A program made the position numbers and the translations under genes. Below are positions 16,901 to 31,040 of a stretch of 64,000 nucleotides of DNA, one piece after another. The notes below the pieces were generated by a model that did not search any database, was not told the origin of the DNA, and worked only from the letters and a program-made list of their open reading frames with translations. Numbering within the stretch: the stretch's first letter is position 1; every line of letters begins with the position of its first letter. Where the stretch lies: positions 6,370,516 through 6,434,515 of the forward strand of contig CM024175.1 of assembly GCA_013433145.1 (NCBI GenBank), written 5' to 3'. Source of the stretch: Ascaris suum. Taxonomy: Eukaryota > Nematoda > Chromadorea > Rhabditida > Ascarididae.

Positions 16901-19900
16901 TATAGATCATCTCAATCTGACTTCTTCAATATTATTCCAACATATATAGCAGGTAGTCCATTTGCTTTGAGGCCTGCGCTAAGTCTAGTTCCGATCCCGG
17001 TGGCTGCTGTTGTTAAGACCGGGACATGGGTTAACCTATGAGCACATAGACATGGGTTGTAACCGATTCCAGTCTCGTTTGCACGGAGGGCCGCGGCTCA
17101 GTTGCGCAAGGAACGAGTTTTACCCGTCTTTATGTGATCATGTAACAAACCTCTCTCCCATTCAAACGTCGGTCACAATCGAGACGGGGAGCCGAGCAGA
17201 TTTTCGCCTAGACCACTGTATTTGATTGAGTATGCATTCTCCTGGAAAGCAGCACCAGCTTAACTTATAAATATAACGCTGTTTTGTCGCCAAATGGACG
17301 TTGCTCCTTTATTTTAAATCAGAAATGGTTTTGATGGTGACACTCTTTCAGTATCCTCTGTTTGAAATTTTTTATTTCCAAAATTCGTTTAAAGAGCGAG
17401 TTACGCGTTTTTGATTGTCATTCGTTTGTTGTTTAGAAGTGTTCTTTCGATTCTTTTAATTTTGCGAGAATTTGCACAGTTTGCAAGAATTTATCGCTGA
17501 TCGCATAATTTGCAATTCATAGGAATATGCGAGAAAAACGTGATAACAATAAAAAGCTTGGCAAAACTCAACAATTTCAATAAGACGATGACTTATTACA
17601 TTTCAGCGCTTTTTTTAAAAACATATTCTGGTTAACTATTCGAAATTTTTGTGTACTTACTCATTCATTTTATATTTTGCTGTTATTAGATAATATGATG
17701 GTTATTTTGTGTATTAGGTACTTTATTCTTTATCGTCGTAGTTATTGTTTCAATAGGCTGGTTATAGCTCTTCGTATATCGTATATTACGTTAGGTTACT
17801 TTTGCCAAAAAAATTACCCACCAGAAGAACGTTCTTGACGTCAAAAAAATTGAAAAAAAGGCTGCAAACATGAAAATCCTCTCATTTGCATGACATTGCA
17901 TTACGATGCAAAAATTATGACTTGAATTAAACGGCATTAGAGGAATCGCTTTTAAAGGTCGCTTTAGAGGAAATGCAAAAGAAGGCACTTGCAAAACAAT
18001 TCCCTGAGGGATGATTTGCAAAAAAAAAGTGAAACGATAGAAATTCTTCACAGCAAAACAACTTTTCAACCTTTTGATGCTGCAAAGTTTCGAAGTTTCG
18101 TCTCCAAAAAAGAGCGCAAGAAAATACTTCGAAAAGAAAGCTGCTTATCGTGCTGTCTTGCAATGTTGCAAACACTTCTTATGTCCTCTTGACGGCCATA
18201 AAACATTCTGTTGTGCCGCACATTTCCTCTCTTAGGCATTCTGAAATTCGCATTGATTCTTTCAGTGAACGACGAACGTGAATATTTCTCTGTCTTTGCT
18301 AGACCATCGCTCAGAATAAATGGAAAATACAAAAAACACGTTAACTGATAGTGTTGAAAAGAAAAATTCTGAAGGGGTTTGCAAATTCTTCACTCTTTAA
18401 TCCGTTGAGATATTAAAACGAATTCCTCAAAGTCATTTTGATACGCCACTGTTGCTATTACAGTATCGAAAGGTGATTGCGTTCGGATATTGCCTACTTG
18501 ATAGGGTACTGAATTCGTGAAGCCTGTGAACTTTGCTGACTCAATTCAAAGGAAGCGAGTTGAATTTGAGGGCTTATAGAATGGAATTTTCCGACGAATA
18601 AAAGACCTCTGCATGCTATATTGTATGCCCACGAAGGGAACATTTTAATGATATTGTTGCAGCTTTTCTGGATAGCTTGATAATTTTTGCAAATTTGTTT
18701 TACATTAAGTGATTTTATGCATTTGTGTCTAGACGTCTACCCTTCCGGTCATTTCTCCTCGGAGACAAATGAATTTACATACATTCTGCACATTTTTGCA
18801 GTTCTATTTTAATATAAAATCGCATTTCTGTTTTTCATTTATCTCTCTTAAACTATTAAAACAGCAATTTACGATTGTTTTAATGTTGCATTCAATCGAA
18901 CTTGAAAATTTGTTTGTCATTTCTGCCTCAAAACCTTATCATGACCGTTATTGGCGATAATGGCGAGTTGCAACTCTTTTACGCAAGTAAATACCTTTTT
19001 TTTTCAACACATTGTTCTCATTTCTCGGCAATTTATTAGAGATGAAGTTGTAAAGTTATGTTTAACAACTTGTTGATAAGATTCGCATTTATTTTTGCTT
19101 ACAATTTACATAATACTCTTCCCTTAATTTGATCATTTATAAAATTAGTAATGAAATGTTGGTGGAAGGAAATGTGTTCATTTCAATTTCATTTCAAACG
19201 ACTTTTCCGCCTTTTTTTAGGCGACTTTTTTCCAAACTATGATAAGAAATTGAAATCATAGCATCTCATAATTTTGACAAACTGGAATTGAAATTGAATA
19301 GCAAATATTATTATTGTTAGAATATTCAGCTCGATAACGTCGTATATTACATCCTCTTCATCAGCGACTCATTTTATTTATTTTGATCATTACCACTGAG
19401 CAGATCTAATAACTGCTACATATTGTAGTAATTATTACATTTATATTTTGCAAATTATACAGCTACATTGTGAGTCGATATCAACATTAAACCTGAGTGG
19501 CAAACAAGCATCGAACTCGCAAATTTATTTACACAAAAGCTGAAAGTGACATCTGTTGTAAGAATTGTGCTCCACAAAAGCCATCATATGATAGTATCGG
19601 TCGATTCGAGCAACACCTGTTAGACAACAACGAGAAATATGGTTATTGATAAGCATCTTTTCGCAGATGCACAAGAAATTTGAATTCTCTAATCATTGAA
19701 AAGGTTTTGTCGAGCAAAAGTAGAGAATCTTCAAAAGCGAGCTTGATACTGATCCTTTGCGATTTCATTTCGGCTTCAAGAAAATTAATCCAAATTAAGT
19801 CATCTTGAAACGTTAGTATTTGAAGTGCGCTTTATCTCAGTTGCTGTACTGTAGAAAGCCTTTAAACGAATATTGGAAATATTTTTTGAGTGTTAAGAAA

Positions 19901-21567
19901 ACAAAAAAGAGCAAAAGAAAAATTAAAAACAGCAGATTATGTTGACGCACCATTTAAAATAACTCCTTTGCAAAATGGCCTAATTACTTTGTTATTATTG
20001 AGCAAAATTGCGACTAATTACTACGGAATTACTAGCTGAGAAAAGTGGATTTAACTTTGTGCAATTAATTATTGCATTGAAGTTTGTGAATTTAATGCAT
20101 TTTAAAGCAAAGTCAATTTTAGACTATCTTTAAGCTGTACTATTATTAATCATTTTTAACAATTATGATATTTGTGATTAAAATTTGATTTGTTCTATTT
20201 AGAACTTAAAAAAGTCACCATATAGAGTTTAATTGGATTTGATTTTTGATTTTATTTAGAAATTAGGAAAAGAATCGATCAATTCGCAAATAATGTTTTA
20301 TGAAAGTTCTGCAGAATTTTTTGCATAAAATAAATAAGAGTTTTTTTTTGAAATTATTTACATTACTTCTCAAATTTTAATTCGCATTTGCAAATAAGTC
20401 TTATCAACTTGATAGTGTTTCGATTGTTGTTCGCTTATCAATTGCTTCTTCACACTAGATAGCTTTCAGCGGTTTATTCTCTTGATATACTCACGTGGCA
20501 TAATCGTAAAATGGATTGTTTCTATTGATATGTAGAATTTGCTACTGCTTTTTTACTTCCCACTGCCAATTTTATTCCTTTACCTTTATTAGTTTTGATC
20601 GGTATGCAATAATTACCTGACTGTTCGCTAACCTTTTAAAATATCACTATTGCTTTTGAAGAAATAATATTTTTCCTCGAAAATTAAACGTGTAATCTTT
20701 TAGAGAAGATCTTTTGTGGGCAAATTAATGCGAAGTTTTTCGACAATTTTGTAAATGCGATTAAAATTTCATTTCTTAGCAGCAGATGTCTGCGCAAAAC
20801 TTTTCAAAAGATATTCACTTATGTAAATTAAAAGTATGCAAATTAAATCGTACGTGATTCGAGGTGTTTGGATGATGATGATTGTGCACTGCAAAAATGA
20901 TCTCTTCGTAGGTGGCAGTCAATAACGAACGAGGCAGAACACTCTTCCATCAACGACTTCTATCAGTAGCAACTCGTCACGTTTGCAACAGTAAGGAAGT
21001 GAAGGCATAATAAAATTTTCAAGTATATTATATGACGAGTTTAATTGGTAATTCAAGGCATCCAGGATAAAAGCTCATTGCTTTTGATCGTCTTATTTTA
21101 TCACAGCGCATACAACTGTTTTAATCAACACTCCTACAAAATTCGATTTGTAACACGTCTTATTGCTGTGTTTCTGGTGATAACCGTTTCTAGTATAAGT
21201 GCATTTATGATAGCGTTAACTATATGAATATTTTTGTAAAGTTTCTCACAATGATACTAAACGATATGGCAAAAGTAGTTTTTAAATCAATACTTCAAAA
21301 AATAATCGCTAACGGAAATTTTAGAGAGTCAACAATAAATGGATGACTTCAGTATCCCACCTACTATTTTCTTTATCGATTATCTCGAGATTTCTTTATT
21401 CAATCTTTGAAATTAAACAAAATTACTTCGTATCGACTGTTTTAATGCTTCTTCCTCACAGACGGTTGCAATGAAGTGTGCAATATTCGACACGGGAAAT
21501 AAACGATGGAACGAATCTTAGCGATTATTCAATTAAACGATTAGTTAATTAGATGGCTTTAACTGTA
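1974..21567. other. Long stretch without a supported gene, downstream of the MYST gene
   Basis: About 19.6 kb of AT-rich DNA. Open frames are short (up to about 105 codons), occur on both strands at the same places and show no recognisable domain. Details: a C run at 3486-3496; three acceptor-like TTTTTGCAG sites spaced 23-26 bp at 4226-4283; a locally GC-richer patch with overlapping open frames at 8040-8620; a C/T run at 12747-12772; a GC-richer patch at 16440-16660 containing a near-duplicate GCGTCTCATCTTAT at about 16597 and 16632. The candidate MYST poly(A) signal AATAAA is near 3254. No tRNA with convincing A and B boxes was seen. Small or non-conserved exons could be missed. Confidence 0.5.
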
Positions 21568-21591
21568 CAATGGCGCCAACGTTACTATAAA
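21568..21591 (+). promoter_or_regulatory. Possible promoter of the small candidate gene
   Basis: CAATGGCGCC (21568-21577) is followed by TATAAA (21586-21591), about 48 bp before the candidate ATG at 21639. The first element resembles ATGGCGCC motifs found in GC-rich islands elsewhere in the window. This is inferred from position and motif only. Confidence 0.3.
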
Positions 21592-21638
21592 TGCACTAAC
21601 GATCAATCACCGTGAGTGTTTACGCCAAAGCAACGTAA

Positions 21639-22020
21639 ATGGAAATCGTCAGCAGCATTAAGGGATTCAGAACAGAGGCAGAAGAGGAACTGGCGCGAGA
21701 ACTAGGAAGCGGAAAGCATTTGTGCCTAAGATATGACCGATGTGGCCAATTTATGGCCGGCGGTTCAGTCAGTGTGGCCGCTGCCGTTTTCTTGAACCTG
21801 CAGCAGAAAGTAATGCTGCTAAGTTGCATTTGAAACTTTGAGTATTTTTTAAATGATTTCATTTATGATTTCGGCAGTGTATTTGGCACTATCTTTGCAG
21901 CTGTGGAAATGCTTCTGGCCATATCTACCACTTGAGTGTGGCTCTCACAGCAATGTTGAGCTGTATAAACCAGACATTTGCGCTGCCTCGCAACAGTATA
22001 TAGAAACTGCAAAAAAATGA
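21639..22020 (+). CDS. Candidate two-exon small protein, unknown function
   Basis: Exon 1 is 21639-21809, beginning at ATG (MEIVSSIKGF) and ending NLQQK before donor GTAATG. Exon 2 is 21901-22020, after acceptor CTATCTTTGCAG, and ends TGA. Both junctions are phase 0 and the 91-nt intron is short for this locus. The joined product has 96 residues: an acidic helix-like part (RTEAEEELARELGSGK), an Ala/Val-rich stretch (GGSVSVAAAVFLNL) and a cysteine-containing C-terminus (LWKCFWPYLPLECGS). Exon 1 is GC-richer than the surrounding DNA, as expected for coding sequence here. I recognise no family. It could be a real lineage-specific gene, part of a larger gene, or chance. Confidence 0.35.
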
Positions 22021-23319
22021 CAAAAAGCAGAAGTGAATAAGTTTTACGCTGTATTTACTGTACATACTCCAATGTTTAAGCAGAAAATCATTATAGCCAA
22101 TTATGAACAAATCGCATAAATTTGGGCTCAATCCATATGCACGTGGAATACGGGGATAAACTCATTTATGAAGGGTGTTGTAAAACTGACAAAAACTAGC
22201 ATGCTCACATAGCTTCGCCATTTTGGCACAGGAGACCAGTGAAAGGTCGCAAGAGCTCGAATTTGCACACTCACACACTCACACTGACAGAAGAACAAAA
22301 CTGGACGAATTTCCTGCAAAGTTATCGTACCCGACAATTTTTAACACACTTCAGTAAATAGTGATCATCTACAAAATGTAGAGTTTAAGCGTTCTTTACT
22401 GTGTTAGAATCTTTGCTTGACTTTTATAGATTTATTCATCAGCCAAATGATATATGTTGAACATCGTAAATGTTGATATTCCTTCTATCTGTATAACTTA
22501 AGCATGTATCAATTGTTGTATCATTTACTACTACAACATATTTATTTTCCATATGCTATGGAGAACGTCTTTTAAGTAGAAAATGTGTTATACTTGTAAA
22601 TTTTTTTGTTAAGTTTATCATTTTGAAGTGAACTGTAAACGTTTTATTAGAAAAAGTGAGCAAATAAGAGTGATTAGTGATGATGGCATTTTATTGATGA
22701 AATCATTTTCAATATTTTCGAATAACTGACAACGAATGGACTTTTGCCGAATTTGTTTCTAAAGATTGCTGATAGTTTACGCTGTTAAAAGCTTATCCAG
22801 TTTATCCAGTTCAAGAGGATGACTTATTGCAGCCTATAAATACTGTGAAGAGCTCTTAGAGGTGTTCTTCACTATTAATTCCTATAAATTCACTCTACAT
22901 TACACATGTTGAATTAATAAATAATGAAAAGTATTTATTGTTTTCACTTTTCTATGACATTTAATTTGTCAAGCAATTTTACTATGGCAATTTTTCGTTC
23001 TTTTATTTGCCCACAAATCTCATCGACAAATAATCCAATAAAGACTCCTCGAAGCAACTGTTCGGTCAATGAGTTTATTATCAAGCTAGACATGGTCACA
23101 GTTGCTAGATAAAAATCCGATCTTCTTGAAAACTCTCTCAAGAGCTTCAGACATTGCTGAACTGAATCCTAATAAAGCATCATTATGAGCATCGAATCAG
23201 CAACGCCATTAGTTTTCAATATAAGGATTCCTATAGAATTCATTTTGCAGTCATCTCGCTGTGTTGGAATTAACTTAACTTTTTAAGGTTTTAGAATCTA
23301 TCATTGTGCTCTCTCATCA

Positions 23320-23334
23320 GGGGGGGGGGGGGGG
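23320..23334 (+). repeat. Poly-G run (15 G)
   Basis: Uninterrupted G15. Similar G or C homopolymers occur at 3486-3496, 12751-12762, 23691-23700 and 42712-42727. They are a recurrent feature of this genome and are prone to sequencing length error. Confidence 0.9.
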
Positions 23335-25541
23335 AAATAGACAATTTTTTAAATCTACTTTATAGTCGTCAGCTGGAAGCCGAATATTATCCTTCATGTG
23401 CCTAATTGATAAGCTTATGGGGGTGTAATCCAATATTACTGTGGAAGTGTACAGATCAAAAGGCCTCTTTCAGAAATTCACGACAACACATACTAGGACG
23501 CTGTACTTTATCTTGGCAAGTGTTATGCGACGCTTTCTATTCAAGACCAGTGAAGCGTTCACGCAATAAAAAATTCTTTCTTGTGATAGATATAGGTACA
23601 TCAAATTAGAAATCTTCTCAGTCAGCCGGTGAATAAAAGAGTGAGCAGGTCTCATGCCATAAGAAACTTTTGAGGGCCATGTTTAGTGCACCCCCCCCCC
23701 TCAAAAAAAATATTTTTGCAAAACGTAGACAGCATCGTTGCTTATGTGCAAGACCCTGCGACTCAATATTAGTCAGAGTGGACGGACGGGTGGGGGCACA
23801 TGCCAATGCGGAATAGAATCGGTCACGAATCTTCGAGTAGAATTGCATTTCTGATTACTAATCCGCTGAATATGTGTTCTCCGGATACCGCATCGATGAT
23901 ACATCTGAATGCAACGTTACTTCATGCGGTGCTTCCGTGATGCATAGAAATGATTTCCAGTTTCCTTTATATATCAACCAAGAAACGTTCAACCAATAAG
24001 CAAGCTGTGGAAGCTGTATGTTATGCCATTTTTGCAATTTAGCCGCTTGGATAACCAACTAGCTGCACTATTATTTTAAAAAAAACCGAGACAGTGCCTA
24101 TATGAGCAATTAACTAATTATGCAAATCCTCAGTTTGAATCTTTGCGCAATCGTTTCCTCAGCAAGTTGACTTTGCTGCCCGCGTTGCATGTCATATTAC
24201 CTTGCCTCCAGGTGGAACATAGAAAATCCTTTATTTGCTGAATGAGGGCTTTTTAATATCATTAGCTATTTCCTGTCGGTGTAAACGATTAGTGTATATA
24301 AATAGGATAGAAAAAGCAAAAAAGTGATTGCATTCGTAAGTGACAATGAGGGTATTTTGCAATGGTTGAATGACCTTCAGTGATATTCACACTCACAGCA
24401 GGAATTGCTATTAAATAGCATCTTTAAGCAAACTTTTTTTTCAGTTGCAAGTGCACACATTGCATTTGCCAGTTTATGGCATCAACTTGCCATTTATGGC
24501 ATCGCTGCTACAATGCTGTTGGCAATTGTTTTTGTGCAAGCCGTCGAATATCTTCAATTCCTTCATTTCAATTTAGAACTCTGAATAAAACGACCTAAAT
24601 TTCGCAAATTTTGCATGTCATTCTGTGAATTTTGCATGCGAACATATCTGGTTTTGCTGGTTGCAATAGAAGAGTTGAGCAGTTTTGTCTTAGTAAGCAA
24701 TTTTAAATGTGGGGTTCGAAGGTGCTCGACCGGTTGAATTAGAAGTCTATTTGCACTGTTAGGAAAAATGTTTCATTTGGGTAATGCAAAGACTTTAACA
24801 AAACGCAAATGAGAACGCTATCTGATATCTGATTCTTCGCTTCATCTCGACTGGCCACTGGATCTGGTGAGGGAATATTAATGTGCCGATTGAAGATCAG
24901 CTAGATGGGACCATTTGCTGGGTGCATTTGTCCTGTCTGTTCACTTCTCATTGATTGATCGTCATTGCATATTAACGCTAAAGCTGTACTTTAGGATAGC
25001 TGAGTGCGATAAAAAGAGACTAGCCAAGTGAGAGGCCGTGTGCGTAAATCGTCTTCACTCGTGAAACCATTTCTACGAGGCGGACGCGTAAAAACTCGGT
25101 GCCAGCGTCCACTATGAGCGTCTGCTACCCACAAGGCTTCACATCGAACCATGTGCTATAAAGAATTCTTTATGTTTTCCTCATGTCATTACATCGGCGC
25201 ATCCATAAACGAATTTCGCCGCTCGTTATTTCTCTTTCATTGCGCCGTTAAGAGTTCGAATAACCCGACGTCAAATGTTTTATGGGATCACCGTTCATTT
25301 CACGCACGTGAAGTTTTAAAACGCATAATGGTCATTGGTGTATTGTTGCTGTACGATGAAACAACATTCGATAAAACAAAATTATTAGTGTTGCAACGTT
25401 GAATATAACGTTGGAACACAACGCCTATGGTGGAATTTGCCTGCAATGAAAAAAAAAAATTTCATTTACCATGCAAACAATATATTTTGAAGCGGCATGA
25501 CAGGCGTCAAAATATGCTTTTAAGCGCCAAACTTTAGCATG

Positions 25542-25561
25542 TAGTGATAAGCTTATCACTA
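25542..25561. promoter_or_regulatory. 20-bp perfect palindrome of two inverted GATA sites
   Basis: TAGTGATAAGCTTATCACTA contains TGATAAG on each strand. The core TGATAAGCTTATCA recurs exactly at 27168-27181, and a 12-base version TGATAAGCTTAT is at 23409-23420. WGATAR is the binding site of GATA factors such as nematode ELT-2; use as an enhancer here is inferred. Confidence 0.45.
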
Positions 25562-28500
25562 GGCTAATAACTGCATGGTGGCAATTTGACGACTTATGAA
25601 ATACCTCAAATGACTGCACCGTTGTTTCATGTTTATCGTTTTATAAGTTCATTGATGACTAACAATATTTTCAACTTTGTTTGAAACATTTCTTCCAAGA
25701 ATGAATGATAGTTTTTGTATATGATGTTGACCATCAGAAATTCTTATTTCGGTTATTTTTCTATTCTTATTTTTTTACGCAATGCACAAAATTAGAGCCA
25801 AAAATGTGCAATATTCGATTTTGCGTTTTTGTCTTTATTACATTCCACATAATAAATCATTCTCATTGAGGCGTTCTCGAAAAGTATTGAGTGAAAAAAA
25901 CGCATTTGTGGATGAAAAATTTTTTGCAGAAAATACTCTGTGAAAAATTTCTATTGTTTTGTCTTGTCTTATAGCACAAAGAGCGATTCGAGAGCACTCG
26001 AAACTACAAGTGTACTTCTGAAGAAAAAAAAAGTTATCAGACAAGCTGTCAATTTCTTTTTCACGATTCACCTGAAATAAGTGATTTACCTTCGGATAGA
26101 GGTTGACTGATGTGTTAATGAAACTATCGTTCTTTTGAAATGTCCCTTATGCATATCTACTAAACGCATAGAATCATCGTTATTCGAGGGCATTTTTAAA
26201 GTGACTCGTAGTGTTCGCTAAGTGTTGGATGATTTTGTATTCACCATATGGCTTGATACGAAATGAAAAAACTCAACAATAGAGCGGAAATCCCGAAAAA
26301 ATTAGTCCGTTATCGATAGTCATTTAGTACTCGAAAAACTTCACCCTCAACAACGAGGAATTGCTCTCAAAATAATATCGAAAAAAGAGGGTTTCACTCG
26401 GCACATAAATGAGTAGTTTGTTGGTCGTAATAATGCCGACATTGTGGTACCGATTTCTCGTTATAACAAATAAACCGTTTTCGGTTGTCGCTTATGATAG
26501 GTATATTCCTAAATGCTTTAACCAGCAATATGTGTGTGATCCTCTAATTGGTGTTTTCATAACTGATGCGGTACAATTGAGATGCCGCTATGTTCATGAA
26601 CAATTTTTGAAAAATTGTTTGTGTTTAATTTGGAAACTTCTTCATTTTTGGGAAGAAATTGAATAACGAAGAAACAATCCTTAGAATTATGGATGGCAAT
26701 GAGTGATATTCGCTTGTATGCCGTATAAGTCATAAGTCACTTATCCGTGATAGTTTTACGACAGCTGCAACGATAGTGGATAACTCTTCAGGGTTTGTTT
26801 CGTTGATTGTGAGCGGTTGCCTAAGGCAATTTGCTCTCTTGTTATTAGGATGATATAACTGCTGCAATAACTACTACACTGTAGTATTTAATTTTTGGTC
26901 TGATTTGTTTATCGAAAAGATTAATGCTGCAATCACAACATTTCAGCCATTTGTGCTGAGCGCATTTCTTAGCAGAGAATAAAGAGTTCATTTTGACTGA
27001 TATATTTTAATCTCCAATTCATGAGAAACATACCCAGTAAAGTCATTTTACTGTTTGCGCCTATCATCGTCTTTTTTCACGTAATTCATCACCAAAATAT
27101 GCAACTCTTTCGAAGCAATCATTGATTTTGCGCTTAAATATGCTCAGATATCCGCCGGATTGAATCTGTGATAAGCTTATCAGATGCGATTTTCACGTTG
27201 AAATATTTGGTTTTATCCTCTCTAGTTTATCACGCTGTTCAGTATGGTGACCACATATTGCACTTTAAAATTAAAAATGCCGAAGTTTACGCACTAACGC
27301 CAGTTGCTCAGAACATTCCGCCTAATATTAACAAACTTTATACACATAATAGGTTCAATAGCAATTGCGTAAATTGAATTGCGTGTTGAGATCTAAAAGA
27401 TTTTATCTTGAAATAGAATGCTAACGTATACTTTCTGATAATCTCACATATTATATAGGTGTTACGGTAAAATGCATTCTTCAGCAAAACTGTTTTCATT
27501 CCAATCGCAAAATTATACTTTACGTGCACATATGCGATAATCGTGAATACAGCTGCGTATATAAATCAGTATTGTGTCTTGTTAGATATACTGAATTATG
27601 CATGTTGGCATTGATAACTACACAGCAGTAATGAGATTTGAAGGCACGTTAATGAAAGTGTTCCATTTTTTCAAAAATATATTGTGAGTCGTACCAGTAA
27701 CTAGTTGTTGCATTTAAAGTGCAAATAAGTCGATTTCGTTATTGCACCTCTAATGAAAGTTGGACGGCAAGAAGCCGCCATGCAGATAACTGAGAATTCG
27801 AATAAAACATAGATTCGTATAAAAACAGTTGACCTGCTTTCTCCGAAAATCCAGCGGAAACTTAAGACAGTTGAACTTTTAAAGAAACAAAAACTCAGTA
27901 CCGTTTTCGGCTTCAAGCTCAATACCGGATAAATTCACTTGCAAGATTTTGCTCTCCTCCTCTTAGCTTTTTGACTTTCGTCCCTGAACTGTGTTGTTGG
28001 ATTCAACTAAGACTCTCTTTCTTCGAATAGTAAAATAACTGAGGAAATAAAGCATCACGTATGTGCGTATCCTACGCGTTTATTGCAAGCATAACACATG
28101 GGCTTTGAATGATCGAATGATCGAAAAACGTTACGTCGAGCGGACAAATGACCATGCAAAATGTCGGCTGCAAATTTGTCTAGATAACCTAGCAACCCAA
28201 TAGGACAGCTGAATGCGCAGGTGGTGTGTCTGCTGAAACGGAGACAAAAATTCATGCAGAAAAGCAAAAAGCAAAATGTCTTTGGCTTGTAGTATTCATC
28301 AAATTATTGCCTGAAAGCTGCCCGACGAGTTTGGCGGACAGGGCCATGTTATACCTGCATCATCGTTTCAACTATTGTATTTGCCAATCTTTGGCTTGTG
28401 ATCTATCGAGAATTCATATTTGAATCAATGAATAACCCATGCATTTTTCAAGCGTCTGTATGTTTTTAATTAGGTATTGTTGGCGTGAGCTGGTTCATCT

Positions 28501-30902
28501 ATCTCATGCCTTGCTTATAAAACCCCAAACTCTTAGGAAAAATTTTTAAGGAAAATTCCATTTGAAACTTCAGAGAAGCTGTTCCAAACCTATGAATTGT
28601 CTTCGTTACCGCACACCACCTGCGCAGAATAATTACGCAGCGAAATCCAATTTGCTTATCTCAACCCCTCGTCTTCTAAGGCTGTCTTATGCGTTTCATT
28701 CGCATGTGAAAGCAACGAGAAATTTTCTCGTGAGAAACTCACACGTGGCCTTTACTAAATGATACGTTAATAATGCACGTTCATTGCGAACGTTTTGAAA
28801 TGTTCGAGTAGCGATGAAGTTAAAGCTTCCTGTGGGGGTGCAATGCATACTTCTTTCCTTACATGTGTAGCACATGTGGTGAAAAAGAGAAAATGATAGA
28901 GTGAACGATGCCGAGAACGCTTTCAATGTACGAGTTGGGCTATAGTTACAAACCATTTTGAACGTCGACGTAGCACAGAATGCGCGCAGCATGCGCGATC
29001 AAATTTTCGCATACCACTTTTCGAAGCTCGCACATTAATATATTTCAATTTCCACGATCGTTTTAGTGGAAGCTAGTTTCCCTACGGTGTGTTGCATTCA
29101 CAATTTATGAAGGTGATAAAGCGGCTACGAGATTTTTGTTTGGTTAACAACCGGTGCTAATGAATTGCCGAATAACCACCACCGCACTTTTTATCCGGTG
29201 GCACCGTCAAAGAAGGCACTCTGAACGTTCGTTTCGGCATCACTTTTGCTTGCCACATTTTTGCTCTTTTTGTGTAATAATCCTATTTTTTTGCTTAGGA
29301 AAAGAGATGAAGTCACATAGTTATTACTCTCTCTTCTGCACTTTCAGCTAAATTTTTTTCTGTGCTGAAAGATTTAGAAAATATCTTAGTACTCATGTGA
29401 TATTATATCAGCTGCAGAATTACCTCCTTGTTTTTTCCTCAAATTTCAAATTTTTACCATTGCATTACATTGCCTAAGAGTGCAACATGCCTTGCCTTTG
29501 GGCGATGCTAGCTGCAAAGATGATTCATTGCTGCCCTGAGGCAAAAAAAATTACTCACAATTAGTGCCGAGGGACTTTAAACATCAGCAATGGGGTTCAA
29601 AGCTGTTTTTCGAGCACATCGAATTCTCTTTCTTGTGTTTGCTATTTTTTTAGACATTTGCTGCTGCTTCATCTCATTACTAATGCTATCTATTAGTCCA
29701 CTCTCGAAAACCTTTTCTCTTCGTTCCCATGTTTACTGACAAATTTTCGGTCACTTTGACCGCTTTTTAATAACCACCTCGAGCGATTTTTGATTACAAC
29801 GACCACATGCTCGTTGAGGTGAGTAGCACTTGCAAATTTACTGATCTCTAAGATTCGTTTCACAGTTTCTCTGAGATTCTCTAAGATTCATTTCATTAGT
29901 CATTCATTCATAATTTCTTCGATTTGTGTTTAAGAACTTAGCATCGGCTTTCGTTTCATGCAATGATATCATTACGATTGATTGCTTTTGATAATCTCTT
30001 ATAATAAATCTATACTTGTCATTAAGTGAACAAATATGTCAAATAAACCTTGTAAAGAATGTCTATGAGCGATCGTCATAGGTTTACTAAGCAATACATC
30101 AATGCGAAGACTCAAGAATTCGTCCGAACACTTCGACCGGTCACTAAGAAAAATTAAACTGTAGTGTCATCGAGATATATTTATTCCACTGCATAGTATT
30201 TTCATGAAGTACACAAATGACAGCGGAGGATCGAAGAACGATATTAAAACGTATTAAGCGTGTTCGATTACTCGAGAAAAATAGAACTTTATCGCGTTTA
30301 TTATCAAAAATTTACGACGGCGTTTGTAGAATGCACGATTATTTCCGGCTTATCAGCCCATTATTGGCAACGGTTTTGTTTTAAGCTGGTGACTACGTTA
30401 TATTCTGTTTTGTCTATTTGCCTTACAGCACGTAGTTTTTAGCATGCCTTATGACGAATCATTTGCACATGTCTCATCTCCTTACATTTTTTGTTTACTA
30501 TGATCCCGGATTCTAATCTAAAACAACAGCTACCTCAGATATCGGAACAGATTAAATGCGCAATTGCCTGCTTTTGTTACTTCACTCCTATTTAAAGAAT
30601 AGACTTCAAATTCATTCGTTTAATTCTGCGATGAATTGTTTCGAGGAAATTGGGGATTATTAGTTTCTCTCTTTGAAAGTAATATCTGGCTAACGGTCCT
30701 TCGTTGAACAAAGTTTCAGCAAGCAGCCGTTCAAGCAAATAGCGACTTGTGATCGTAATGAGTAACCTCTAATCCCTTAAGCAGCCTTCTTGATAAAATA
30801 TCCGGCTTTCGGCGATGCTCAATAATTTTCACTTGACGTCATGTCTTTCTGATTTTTCTGTGCCGTAGACTAGTATTTATGCCCTGAAATTTATAATTGT
30901 TT

Positions 30903-31040
<138 letters not shown>

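Noticed and set aside
17010..17225. Possible tRNA-like region (GCGGCTCAGTTGCGC and a GATTCC-type box)
   Set aside because: A and B boxes do not match consensus or spacing and no cloverleaf can be drawn.
17812..17822. AATTACCCA resembling the core of the nematode spliced leader
   Set aside because: The rest of SL1 (GGTTTAATT and CAAGTTTGAG) and an Sm site are absent.
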